Shown here: positions 7,140 through 14,376 of the stretch, piece after piece
How positions within the stretch are numbered: position 1 is the stretch's first letter
Layout: the number at the start of each line of letters is the position of its first letter
Assembly: GCA_964570585.1 (NCBI GenBank)
Contig: CAZMYR010000018.1
Location: forward strand, 1 to 31,401
DNA from: G020354945 sp964570585
GTDB lineage: Bacteria > Omnitrophota > Gorgyraeia > JABMRG01 > JAFGKX01
Length of the DNA stretch: 31,401 nucleotides
Direction of reading: 5' to 3'
The notes under the pieces: model-generated
The model's database searches: none
What the model saw: the letters and a program-made list of their open reading frames with translations, nothing else
Told to the model about the DNA's origin: nothing
Program-made: the position numbers and the translations under genes

Positions 7140-7589
7140 TTATGTTGGTTCTATCAGTAACAATATTTGCCCGTATTCCACCGGGTCGGCATTCTCGGCT
7201 AATATGTCTATGACTTTGCCCTTTACTTCAGACTTTATCTCATTCATAAGCTTCATAGCTTCAATAATACATACTACCTGTCCGACCTCTATCTCCTGCC
7301 CTATCTCAACAAATGATTCAGCTTCAGGCGACGGCGCCCTGTAAAATGTGCCTACTAAGGGGGCTTTGATTTCAACCAGCTTCTTTTCTACCGCTTCCTT
7401 CGGGGCTTCGCCTTTCTCAGCGGGAGCAGCTGATTTAGCAGCTACATGGGGACCTTCAACGATTATCTCACGGCCCGGCTCAGGCGCCCTTTTTAGTTTT
7501 ATCTTTAAGCCATTCCGCTCAACTTCAATCTCGCTAAGATTATTTTCATTCATCAAATTAATCATCTCTTTTATTTCTTTAAGATTCAT
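7140..7589 (-). CDS. accB: Biotin carboxyl carrier protein AccB
   Basis: AccB carries biotin between biotin carboxylase and carboxyltransferase. The 149-residue protein starts MNLKEIKEMINLMNENNLSE, a helical N-terminal segment typical of BCCP, followed by a linker rich in Ala, Glu and Pro (residues 35-70). The biotinyl domain is at the C-terminus, with the APLVGTFYRAPSPEA thumb region typical of AccB and the biotinylation site EAMKLMNEI, where Lys113 is the modified residue. I use the ATG at 7589, preceded by GGAGGAG at about 11 bases; a GTG at 7613 would start inside a hairpin. It is followed by accC after repeat B and preceded by efp, a common bacterial order. Confidence 0.97.
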   Translation of the reverse strand: MNLKEIKEMINLMNENNLSEIEVERNGLKIKLKRAPEPGREIIVEGPHVAAKSAAPAEKGEAPKEAVEKKLVEIKAPLVGTFYRAPSPEAESFVEIGQEIEVGQVVCIIEAMKLMNEIKSEVKGKVIDILAENADPVEYGQILLLIEPT

Positions 7590-7605
7590 GTTACTGTATA
7601 CTCCT

Positions 7606-7625
7606 CCACACACTTACGTGTGTGG
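7606..7625. repeat. Perfect hairpin abutting the accB ribosome site
   Basis: CCACACAC (7606-7613) and GTGTGTGG (7618-7625) form an eight-base perfect stem with a four-base loop. In the mRNA its 3' arm ends directly against the AGGAG of the accB ribosome site. No T-run follows, so it is not an obvious terminator. It could affect accB translation or mRNA processing between efp and accB. Confidence 0.65.
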
Positions 7626-7641
7626 TATCTTATGTTAGCAA

Positions 7642-8199
7642 TTAGACCCTACCTGTATACTTACCGGTCCTTGTATCTACTTTAATTAAATCTTGTGGCT
7701 TTATAAATAAAGGCACTTGTATAACCGCTCCTGTTTCCAGTGTAGCAGGCTTATAGGTTGCCTTTGCTGTATCGCCTCGCACCCCCGCTTCGGTATGTTC
7801 GACTCTTAGTTCGACAGATGTAGGCAGGCTAACATCTATAAGTTTACCTTTGCAATATGAAGCAGTTATCTCTAAACCGCCTTTTAAAAAATTTACTGAA
7901 GCCCCCAGCGAAGACTTATCTATACTAATTTGTTCAAAATTTCCGGTATTCATAAAAAAATAGGTATCTCCGGAATTATAAAGATACTGAATCTTTCGCT
8001 GTTCGATATATGCGGTATCAAATTTCTGGCCTGCTTTAAATGTTCTATCAACAACAGTATTGTTTTTTAAATTTCTTAATTTTGTTCGGACAAAGGCCCC
8101 GCCTTTTCCGGGCTTTATGTGTTGAAACTCTATAATCTGAAAAATCTTACCTTCATGTAAAATTGTCAGGCCATTTTTAAATTGATTTGTGTTTACCAT
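7642..8199 (-). CDS. efp: Translation elongation factor P
   Basis: EF-P relieves ribosome stalling at polyproline stretches. The 185 residues show the three-domain layout: an N-terminal KOW-like domain with the tip loop KPGKGGAF, the middle domain (FKAGQKFDTAYIEQRKIQYLY, the YFFMNTGNFEQI strands) and the C-terminal OB domain ending TRTGKYTGRV. Lys32 sits at the tip of the PGKG loop, where Lys is beta-lysylated by EpmA in E. coli and otherwise modified in Bacillus; neither modification enzyme is in the window. The ATG lies inside the end of the upstream peptidase gene (23-base overlap) without a clear Shine-Dalgarno, suggesting translational coupling. Confidence 0.97.
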   Translation of the reverse strand: MVNTNQFKNGLTILHEGKIFQIIEFQHIKPGKGGAFVRTKLRNLKNNTVVDRTFKAGQKFDTAYIEQRKIQYLYNSGDTYFFMNTGNFEQISIDKSSLGASVNFLKGGLEITASYCKGKLIDVSLPTSVELRVEHTEAGVRGDTAKATYKPATLETGAVIQVPLFIKPQDLIKVDTRTGKYTGRV

Positions 8200-9238
8200 T
8201 GGTCAATACACGATAAGATTTATCGGTGACGAGGACCATATCTTCAATTCTAATACCGCCCCATCCAGGGATATATACTGCAGGTTCGACTGTAAAAACC
8301 ATTCCCGGTTTTAAGTTTTTGCCGTTTTTTGAAGAGATTGCAGGGGCCTCGTGAACTTCACGGCCAATGCCATGGCCCGTTGCATGCCCGAAATATTCTC
8401 CGAAACCTTTTCTGCGGATATAGTCTCTGGCAATTTTATCAATGTTCGATACCTTAACCCCAGGGCGAATGTTCGAGATGGCTTTTTGCTGAGCTTCCAT
8501 TATGATACTATATATATGTCTAAATTGAGCGTCTATTCTACCCAAGAAGATAGTCCTTGTCAAGTCAGAATTATAACCATAAAACACGCAGCCGCAGTCT
8601 ATTATAATAGGCTCATTCTTCTTTATCTTTTTATTAGATGAAATAGCATGAGGCATGCTGGAATTTATGCCAGAGGCAACTATTGTAGGAAATGCTATTC
8701 TTTCAGCGCCTTGTTTTCTCATGCACCATTCTAAATATCCGGCTACCTCAAGTTCCATCATTCCCACTTTTATATAATTGATTGTCTTTTTAAGGGCGCT
8801 GACAGCTATATCGGCAGACTTTTTAATAACTTTTATTTCTGATTTAGTCTTATTGAGCCGAAATCTTTCTATTAAGCCATCGGTAGATATAAATTTACAC
8901 TCTCGCTTAATATTTAATTTTCTTACATTGTCAAAATTTAGATGGGCTGCCTCAAAGCCAATCTTTTTTAGGCGGTAGTTTTTAGCTAATTTAGGTATTT
9001 TATCTATCAGAGGGGGACTAAGCATGAGGATTTGGTAATTCTTAACTTCATTTTTGGCTTGTTGAAGATAACGAAAATCAGTTATAAATAAAGCAATCCT
9101 TTCTTTATCTATAAGTAAAAAAGAATCATCTCCTTTAAAACCACTCAAGTATGAAACATTGGCAGGATTTGAAACGCAAATTGCATCTAGTTTCTTGCGT
9201 TTTAAGCTTTGACGCAAGTTTGTGATGGTGAGATTCAT
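8177..9238 (-). CDS. M24B Xaa-Pro aminopeptidase family protein
   Basis: This cytosolic metallopeptidase removes N-terminal residues preceding proline. The N-terminal creatinase-like domain (about residues 1-125, with ICVSNPANVSYLSGF) precedes the pita-bread catalytic domain. Metal ligands are readable: two Asp in IIDCGCVFYGYNSDLTRTIF, His in GHATGHGIGREVHEAP, Glu in FTVEPAVYIPGWGG and Glu in IRIEDMVLVT. The start is ATG 9238, giving 353 residues, the normal length. The longer frame to 9301 would be translated from repeat C, so I reject it, although ATG 9238 lacks a convincing Shine-Dalgarno. The gene precedes efp and overlaps it, a pairing common in bacteria. PepP and PepQ cannot be told apart here. 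Confidence 0.93.
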   Translation of the reverse strand: MNLTITNLRQSLKRKKLDAICVSNPANVSYLSGFKGDDSFLLIDKERIALFITDFRYLQQAKNEVKNYQILMLSPPLIDKIPKLAKNYRLKKIGFEAAHLNFDNVRKLNIKRECKFISTDGLIERFRLNKTKSEIKVIKKSADIAVSALKKTINYIKVGMMELEVAGYLEWCMRKQGAERIAFPTIVASGINSSMPHAISSNKKIKKNEPIIIDCGCVFYGYNSDLTRTIFLGRIDAQFRHIYSIIMEAQQKAISNIRPGVKVSNIDKIARDYIRRKGFGEYFGHATGHGIGREVHEAPAISSKNGKNLKPGMVFTVEPAVYIPGWGGIRIEDMVLVTDKSYRVLTNGKHKSI

Positions 9239-9252
9239 GAGTATAGGTGTAT

Positions 9253-9329
9253 AGGGACGTTTCTGAAACCAAAGAGGGAAATGTCCCCATAAAGGGGACA
9301 CTTCCCCCTTAGGTTTCAGAAACGTCCCT
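9253..9329. repeat. 77-bp hairpin repeat, copy C
   Basis: This is an almost perfect hairpin: 18-base outer arms (starting AGGGACGTTTC and ending GAAACGTCCCT), an inner GGGAAATGTCCCC against GGGGACACTTCCC with one mismatch, and an AT-rich loop. It is identical to copy D at 9793-9869 except for the fourth base pair from the outside, which is G-C here and A-T in copy D. It lies between the aroQ 3' end and the peptidase start and supplies the last aroQ codons and stop. Confidence 0.9.
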
Positions 9330-9780
9330 TTTTGCTAACTGCTTTTTTGACAATTTCTGCTGCTGCTCTTAGACCAAAAATATAACTCTGGTAACCAAAA
9401 CCACTGATGACACCCACGGCAACAGGTGAAATAAGGGAAATTTTTCTGAATTCCTCCCGAGCATATATATTCGAAAGATGAACCTCGATAATAGGGATAT
9501 CTATTGCGCTTATAGCATCTCTTATAGCCACGCTGGTATGAGTGTAGGCGGCTGGATTTATTAAAATAGCGCTGATGCCATCTTTTTTTGCATCTTGTAT
9601 CTTCTGAACTATTTCACCTTCATGATTTGATTGAAATGGTATAATCTCAACCCCTAAAGAAGCTGCTTCCTCTTTTAACATATTATTTATATCTTCTAAG
9701 GTCTTTTTTCCATATATGTTTGTTTCTCTATCGCCAAGTAAATTTAGATTTGGGCCGTGGATTACCAGTATCTTCTTCAT
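9316..9780 (-). CDS. aroQ: Type II 3-dehydroquinate dehydratase
   Basis: AroQ dehydrates 3-dehydroquinate to 3-dehydroshikimate in the shikimate pathway. The 154 residues show the type II flavodoxin-like dodecamer family: IHGPNLNLLGDRETNIYG, with the catalytic Tyr23 and lid Arg, FQSNHEGEIVQKI, ILINPAAYTHTSVAIRDA and EVHLSNIYAREEFR with the catalytic His. A Shine-Dalgarno (AGGAGA) before the ATG directly follows repeat D. At the other end the last residues, KKGRF, and the TGA stop are encoded by repeat C, so the native C-terminus may have been replaced. The gene is thus bracketed by two direct copies of the same 77-bp hairpin. Other shikimate genes are absent from the window. Confidence 0.96.
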   Translation of the reverse strand: MKKILVIHGPNLNLLGDRETNIYGKKTLEDINNMLKEEAASLGVEIIPFQSNHEGEIVQKIQDAKKDGISAILINPAAYTHTSVAIRDAISAIDIPIIEVHLSNIYAREEFRKISLISPVAVGVISGFGYQSYIFGLRAAAEIVKKAVSKKGRF

Positions 9781-9792
9781 TGTGATTCTCCT

Positions 9793-9869
9793 AGGAACGT
9801 TTCTGAAACCAAAGAGGGAAATGTCCCCATAAAGGGGACACTTCCCCCTTAGGTTTCAGAAACGTTCCT
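9793..9869. repeat. 77-bp hairpin repeat, copy D
   Basis: Same element and orientation as copy C, with AGGAACG/CGTTCCT at the outer ends instead of AGGGACG/CGTCCCT. It fills the gap between aroQ and the Trm112-like gene. It encodes the last eight or so residues of that gene and its stop codon, and it ends exactly where the aroQ ribosome site begins. Confidence 0.9.
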
Positions 9870-10037
9870 TCCTTCCTTATCCGGCATTTCCGCTTCATCA
9901 ATAAGCATTATGGGTATGCCATCTCTTATAGGGTAACGCCTGCCGCATTTGGTGCAGACTATCTTCTCATCTTCAAGCTTAACATCTGCTTTGCAGGCAG
10001 GACATGCCAAAATATTAAGTAATTCTTTATCTATCAC
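9849..10037 (-). CDS. Trm112-like zinc-ribbon protein (UPF0434 type)
   Basis: The 62-residue protein starts MIDKELLNILACPACKADV and contains two CxxC knuckles (CPAC, CTKC), then the family ending YPIRDGIPIMLIDEAE. Bacterial members are small, Trm112-like proteins; eukaryotic Trm112 activates methyltransferases, but the bacterial role is less certain. The start is GTG at 10037, which overlaps the upstream stop as GTGA and has a good ribosome site (AAGGGGAG). The tail, from about GRNVSET to the stop, is encoded by repeat D, so only the first 54 or so residues are likely ancestral. Confidence 0.9.
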   Translation of the reverse strand: MIDKELLNILACPACKADVKLEDEKIVCTKCGRRYPIRDGIPIMLIDEAEMPDKEGRNVSET

Positions 10038-11011
10038 AATATCTCCCCTTCCGGTTCTGGTTTAAAGCTGTAAATATTTTTCTTAAATGCATAGATAAAG
10101 GCGCCGATTAAACTAAGGCCTAACAACGCTGCTAAAATCAATAAAGATACTGCAAATGCCGTGCTAGCCGGTATATAATCTTTAAACATATATACAACGC
10201 CTGCTTCTCTTATGCCGAGTCCATTTATAGATGGCAACATTGCAATCACGCCTACAATGGGGACCAATAAGAAAAATATGCCTAATGGCATGTTATTGAC
10301 ACCGACAGATCTTGCTAAGAAAAAAACAGATATTACGAATAATGCTTGAGATATCAAAGAGAGTGAAAAGCTCCAGGTAAGCACTATTCTATGACGCCGG
10401 TAGATGTTTAATGAATTATAGGCATTGATAATCTTCTGATAAATCCCTTTGGACTTAAATGGCTTAATCAAAAAACTAAAAAACAAAGCTATCCTTTTAT
10501 TTAAAAGGATTACCAGCAACAACAAAGTCAATACAAACATAGTTGCTACAAAATAAATTATCGCCGGATTATCTATTTTTTTATACATAAATACAAGTGC
10601 GCAAGTTGGTATAAGGGTAAAAGGGAGCATTGCCAGTAGCCTGTCCATAAGCACGCCGCTGAAAGCAGCTCCTTTTCTATTAAATTTTTTCCCGGCATAA
10701 TAGGCCTTTACTACATCTCCTCCGACAGATGTTGGAAAAAAATTATTAAAAAAACAACCTAAAAAACAAAGGTATATTCCTTCTTTAATGGTAAGCCTGA
10801 TATCCTGAACAGATAAAACTTTTATCAGTCGAAGCCCCATAATAACAACAGCAAAAACGTATAATAAAAAACCAAAGATTAAAAAGATTAAATTTGCATT
10901 TTTTATAGTAAGAACTATCCGGCCAAGGTCACCTCTCATCATCCAGAATAATAGACCTATTAACGAAAAACTGATAAATATCCTTAAGAATAGATATAAC
11001 TTTCTTTTCAT
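10034..11011 (-). CDS. LPG synthase-like / UPF0104 polytopic membrane protein
   Basis: The 325-residue protein has about eight hydrophobic segments spread along its length. It carries the two signature stretches of the lysylphosphatidylglycerol synthase transmembrane family (AglD/UPF0104): NNFFPTSVGGDVVKAYYAG near residues 90-110 and SINGLGIREAGVVYMF near 260-275. Family members include the flippase half of MprF and glycosyl or polyprenol-linked lipid transporters. No catalytic aminoacyl-transferase domain is attached, so a lipid or glycolipid transport role is likelier than LPG synthesis. The ATG overlaps the rmuC stop (ATGA) and a GTGA overlap links it to the Trm112-like gene. A BIME-like repeat lies just upstream of the start. 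Confidence 0.88.
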   Translation of the reverse strand: MKRKLYLFLRIFISFSLIGLLFWMMRGDLGRIVLTIKNANLIFLIFGFLLYVFAVVIMGLRLIKVLSVQDIRLTIKEGIYLCFLGCFFNNFFPTSVGGDVVKAYYAGKKFNRKGAAFSGVLMDRLLAMLPFTLIPTCALVFMYKKIDNPAIIYFVATMFVLTLLLLVILLNKRIALFFSFLIKPFKSKGIYQKIINAYNSLNIYRRHRIVLTWSFSLSLISQALFVISVFFLARSVGVNNMPLGIFFLLVPIVGVIAMLPSINGLGIREAGVVYMFKDYIPASTAFAVSLLILAALLGLSLIGAFIYAFKKNIYSFKPEPEGEIL

Positions 11012-12129
11012 TTTTGCACTGTTCGCGGCCGGGAGGCCGCTCCTACCTTGTGGCGCTTATCCTCTGGCGTAGGAGCCGCCTCTGGCGGCGAATTTAACGG
11101 TTCTGGCTTCTTCTCCAAAGACCTTTGGGTTTCTATAGCCGAGAGGGAGCCTTTGATAGAACCTATAATCTGGCGATATTCATCAGAGGCGTTAGCTATC
11201 ATTGTAGAGCCGCGGTATATCTTATTTTCCAATACCTCGGACATCTTCTCAATATGTCTTCTTATATCCAGAAGATAATGGGTTAAATTATCCAGATCGA
11301 TAGAACTATAATATTGTAAATGTAAGCTGAAAAACATAAGAAGATATGGAGCAATCATGCTATACGAAATCAATATCACATTCTGTCTATAAGCATCAAA
11401 ATGGGCGCTTTTACAGAGTGTATAGGCAGAATCGGGTATGGCTGCTATGGCCCAGGGAGTTGTCGTTTCAGGGTCTATATACTGTCTGACCTCATCTACC
11501 CTCTTTATTACTTCTTTTTGGACCTGATTGGCGAGCCTTTCCCGTTTAGATTCGTCTTCCTGTTTTGAAAATTCTTGCAAGAGTTCAGTCGATGGCCACT
11601 TTGAATCTATGGGCATTACTTTGTTATCTGCCAGCATTAATCCGAACTCGACCTCTTTACCTTTTATCTTGACATTTGACTGCACCATTCTCGGAGGAAA
11701 TGAACTTAAAGTCTCCCTCAGTATATTCTCTCCGGCAATACCTTTTAGTTTAGTCCCGGCTATAACAGTCTCCATTCTCCTTAAAGATTCCCTGTTTTCC
11801 TGTTCTCTCAGTTTAAAATTTTCGTTGGCCTGGCGTATATTTTCAACGCCTCTTAAAGTTTGCTCAATATGCTCCTGCAGGCGGCTTTGACCTTTTGAGT
11901 CGCTGGACATTAAACCCTTCATTTCCTGCATAATCTGATTGTGGAGTTTCTGGTTGTTTTCAACGGAACTTAACAATGTCTTTAATGCGCCCAGGTCAGA
12001 AATGGCGCCTAGGGCCTCTTTTGAAACAGCATCTTTGCCTCTAGTTGTTAATAACCTCAATATAATAATAAACAGAAGCAATGCAATAGACGCTAAAATA
12101 ATCAATGAGGCTAAGGTAATGGTATTCAT
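11008..12129 (-). CDS. rmuC: DNA recombination protein RmuC homologue
   Basis: RmuC proteins limit inversions at short inverted repeats, which is notable in such a hairpin-rich genome. The 373 residues begin with a membrane helix (LASLIILASIALLLFIIILRLL). A coiled coil follows (about residues 40-120), then the nuclease-like RmuC domain with KLKGIAGENILRETL, VEFGLMLADNKVMPIDSKWP and a conserved TPWAIAAIPDSAY block. GAGGG precedes the ATG, and only two bases separate it from the patatin gene. The C-terminal 28 or so residues (after PEPL) are low-complexity and encoded by the BIME-like repeat at 11022-11092, so the tail is repeat-derived. Confidence 0.93.
   Translation of the reverse strand: MNTITLASLIILASIALLLFIIILRLLTTRGKDAVSKEALGAISDLGALKTLLSSVENNQKLHNQIMQEMKGLMSSDSKGQSRLQEHIEQTLRGVENIRQANENFKLREQENRESLRRMETVIAGTKLKGIAGENILRETLSSFPPRMVQSNVKIKGKEVEFGLMLADNKVMPIDSKWPSTELLQEFSKQEDESKRERLANQVQKEVIKRVDEVRQYIDPETTTPWAIAAIPDSAYTLCKSAHFDAYRQNVILISYSMIAPYLLMFFSLHLQYYSSIDLDNLTHYLLDIRRHIEKMSEVLENKIYRGSTMIANASDEYRQIIGSIKGSLSAIETQRSLEKKPEPLNSPPEAAPTPEDKRHKVGAASRPRTVQK
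11022..11092. repeat. BIME-like pair of inverted REP elements
   Basis: Two 24-25 base elements face each other. Each has the ends GTAGGAGC and GCGAA around its own hairpin. At 11022-11046 the hairpin is GCGGCC-loop-GGCCGC; at 11069-11092 it is CCGCC-loop-GGCGG. The conserved ends with variable, self-complementary stems are what bacterial REP/BIME elements look like. It sits inside the rmuC 3' end and supplies its last codons. Confidence 0.8.
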
Positions 12130-12131
12130 TG

Positions 12132-13001
12132 TTACCCTCTCGTATTACTCTCACCAAGCAGTCCTTCTTGTTCCATTCTACTTTGAAGCAAGGGGAGCAC
12201 CTGCGCTGCTGCCTCCTCGCCTTTATTTATGATATAATCTGCTTTATCAAAAGCCATCTGGTCTATCTCGTCCGACAGCTGTGGCATTATGGTTATGTCT
12301 GCCTGCTTCCCCTGAAGCTTATTTAGCTCGCTACCTGCTATCTGGACAGATTGATATATCATCTGGAATATATTTGTAATCTTTTCCTTTTTTATACAAA
12401 AGCCAACATCAGATGCGATTATAAAACTTGCTCCCATTTGCTGGGCAACCCTCACCGGCACTGAATCTATCAAACCACCATCTACTAAGAGTCTGCCATT
12501 TATCCTTATAGGAATAAAAATGCCCGGCAAAGAACAGCTTGCTCTTATAACTTCTGCAAGATTACCTGAGGTTAGTACCACTCTCTGGCCGTTTTCAATA
12601 TCTGCCGTAACTACAATTAATGGTATTTTTAGGTCTTCAAATCCTTTGTTTTCAATAGCGTCAATTATTACTCTTTGTAAATTCCTACCTTCAACAAAAC
12701 CAATCTTGGATATAACAAAATCGGTTAAATGCCACCATCTGATTTTAAGGGCTTGCTGTTCTATTTTTTTAATTGGTATACCAAGGGCATATGCAGCGCC
12801 TACCAATGCGCCAATACTGGTGCCAACTATTAAATCTATGGGAATTTTGGCCTTATGTAATACCTTTAATACCCCTATGTGGGCTAAACCTCTTGCCGAA
12901 CCCCCACCTAAAACTAACGCTATTTTATTATCGGGAGGTTTTACCCAGCCTTTCCTTATATCCTTTGATTTATTATTCTTAGGAAGGGCTGGGTTTATCA
13001 T
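12132..13001 (-). CDS. Patatin-like phospholipase (RssA type)
   Basis: This 289-residue serine lipid hydrolase shows all core elements of the patatin fold: the oxyanion loop GGGSARG (about residues 32-38), the nucleophile elbow GTSIG and the catalytic aspartate in DGGLIDSVP. LALVLGGGSARGLAHIGVLKVL with the downstream IASDVGF block places it with bacterial RssA/YlbK-type proteins rather than ExoU-type toxins. There is no signal peptide, so it is probably cytosolic and may act on membrane phospholipids or acyl thioesters; the substrate is unknown. The ATG overlaps the upstream amrB stop by four bases (ATGA) and rmuC follows after two bases, so the three genes are likely cotranslated. Confidence 0.93.
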   Translation of the reverse strand: MINPALPKNNKSKDIRKGWVKPPDNKIALVLGGGSARGLAHIGVLKVLHKAKIPIDLIVGTSIGALVGAAYALGIPIKKIEQQALKIRWWHLTDFVISKIGFVEGRNLQRVIIDAIENKGFEDLKIPLIVVTADIENGQRVVLTSGNLAEVIRASCSLPGIFIPIRINGRLLVDGGLIDSVPVRVAQQMGASFIIASDVGFCIKKEKITNIFQMIYQSVQIAGSELNKLQGKQADITIMPQLSDEIDQMAFDKADYIINKGEEAAAQVLPLLQSRMEQEGLLGESNTRG

Positions 13002-13810
13002 TTCACTACAATCCCTGCATAGCCGACTACGGCACTATAATCTCCGGTTGCATCTCCGCTGGTTTGATATTTTATAAGCTCGGCCTGCTTTGCCCCCAAC
13101 CCTTTTGCAGCAATGAGCATAACCGCTGCCGGTATATATCCGCACATACTTATGTTTAAGGCCTCCACTTTATTTATAAGCTGAATTTCATCTAAATTAA
13201 GTATGGCTTCGATAGCAATTTTATCCTTTTTTTCTGCTGATTTTTGGTCTTCGTAATGGGTCATATCACTGCTCGCAACAATGAGGGCTTCTTTCTTCAA
13301 TTGTTTAATTGCAGAGGCTATTGAGTTACCAAGGTCCTGGCAAGCATCCGGGTCATAAGCAGAAAGGACCATAGGCACTATGTTAAAATCTGCACCTTTA
13401 AGATATTGCATAAATGGAAGCTGCACTTCTAATGAGTGTTCATGCATATGGGCCTTGGTATCTTCTTTAAGGAATCCGCATTTTTTTAAGATAATCTCCG
13501 CTAACTCATTATCTATTTCGACATCGCCCAGAGGGGTACTCCAGATGCCCTCTTTGAATAGTGAAAATTTTGCTCCTACGCCGGTGTGGTTTGGTCCTAA
13601 AATAATTACAGTCTCAGGTATTTGTATTGAAGAAAACACACATCCCGCAACAGCACCTGAATACATATATCCGGCGTGAGGGGATACTATTCCAATCGCC
13701 TTTTCTTCAGCGGCACCCTTGCCCATGCCTATTAACCGCTGAACTTCCTTTCTAAGAGAAGCTTCTGTTCCCGGATAAAATTGACCTGCTACCGAAGGTT
13801 GACGTTTCAT
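12998..13810 (-). CDS. amrB: AmmeMemoRadiSam system protein B (MEMO1 family)
   Basis: The 270 residues match the MEMO1/AmrB family, structurally related to extradiol dioxygenases. Visible are RQPSVAGQFYPG at the N-terminus, IVSPHAGYMYSGAVAG, ILGPNHTGVG, EHSLEVQLPFMQYL and ASSDMTHYE; the conserved His residues in these blocks are the metal-binding set of the family. The family is named for frequent genomic linkage with an AMMECR1-domain protein and a radical SAM protein; neither is in this window, and the biochemical function is not settled. AAGGTGA precedes the ATG. It lies 19 bases downstream of pdaD and overlaps the patatin gene. Confidence 0.95.
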   Translation of the reverse strand: MKRQPSVAGQFYPGTEASLRKEVQRLIGMGKGAAEEKAIGIVSPHAGYMYSGAVAGCVFSSIQIPETVIILGPNHTGVGAKFSLFKEGIWSTPLGDVEIDNELAEIILKKCGFLKEDTKAHMHEHSLEVQLPFMQYLKGADFNIVPMVLSAYDPDACQDLGNSIASAIKQLKKEALIVASSDMTHYEDQKSAEKKDKIAIEAILNLDEIQLINKVEALNISMCGYIPAAVMLIAAKGLGAKQAELIKYQTSGDATGDYSAVVGYAGIVVK

Positions 13811-13829
13811 CTTATATCACCTTGCTTTA

Positions 13830-14372
13830 CTATTCTAAAAATACTGCTGCGGCAAGCACTGAAGTCCATAAGCCATCTTTGTTGCCCTGGGCTGACTGGC
13901 ATGTATGAGATGTTTTGGTTATATATCCGCTTGCTATATATTCTTGTTTTCTTTCATCCCAGGCAGTATCCGGATTAAATTGCACACCCAGGGTAGTAGC
14001 TAACATCGTCGCTGCCAAGTCTTCTGCATATTCACCGGATTTTTTTGCTACTTCGCCATAGGCATGATGTTCTGAAATATAACCGTATAAATTAGGATCG
14101 CTGGTTTTCGCAAAACCTATTGCGGCAGAAACAAGTCTGTTTGGTTCGCTAGTCTCATTTCTGTCCATAACAACATATGTAATCTCACCCGGCTTAAGAA
14201 GTTTTAAACCTTCTTCTCTGCTTAATATCTTACAATTGGGCGGGAAAATACTCGATACGCAAACTAAATTGCATCTCTCAATTCCTGCATCTCTTAATGA
14301 TGCTTCAAAAGCAGCCAGTTTGTCTTTATTTACCCCAACCCCTTTTGTAAAAAATATCTTTGTCGGTGTCAT
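13830..14372 (-). CDS. pdaD: Pyruvoyl-dependent arginine decarboxylase
   Basis: PdaD decarboxylates arginine to agmatine using a pyruvoyl group made by self-cleavage, without PLP. The 180-residue proenzyme has the conserved cleavage region CVSSIFPPNCK; by comparison with the Methanocaldococcus enzyme, cleavage is expected between Ser40 and Ser41, giving beta and alpha chains. Other family blocks are TKGVGVNKDKLAAFEASL, GEITYVVMDRNETSEP, GYISEHHAYGE and a C-terminal TSVLAAAVFLE. An AGGAGG ribosome site lies upstream. It starts four bases after the agmatinase gene, so the two form an arginine-to-putrescine pair. This family is typical of archaea, Chlamydiae and scattered bacteria. Confidence 0.95.
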   Translation of the reverse strand: MTPTKIFFTKGVGVNKDKLAAFEASLRDAGIERCNLVCVSSIFPPNCKILSREEGLKLLKPGEITYVVMDRNETSEPNRLVSAAIGFAKTSDPNLYGYISEHHAYGEVAKKSGEYAEDLAATMLATTLGVQFNPDTAWDERKQEYIASGYITKTSHTCQSAQGNKDGLWTSVLAAAVFLE

Positions 14373-14376
14373 TCCT

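Noticed and set aside
9239..9301. N-terminal extension of the Xaa-Pro peptidase to 9301
   Set aside because: The extra residues come from repeat C and do not resemble the family N-terminus.
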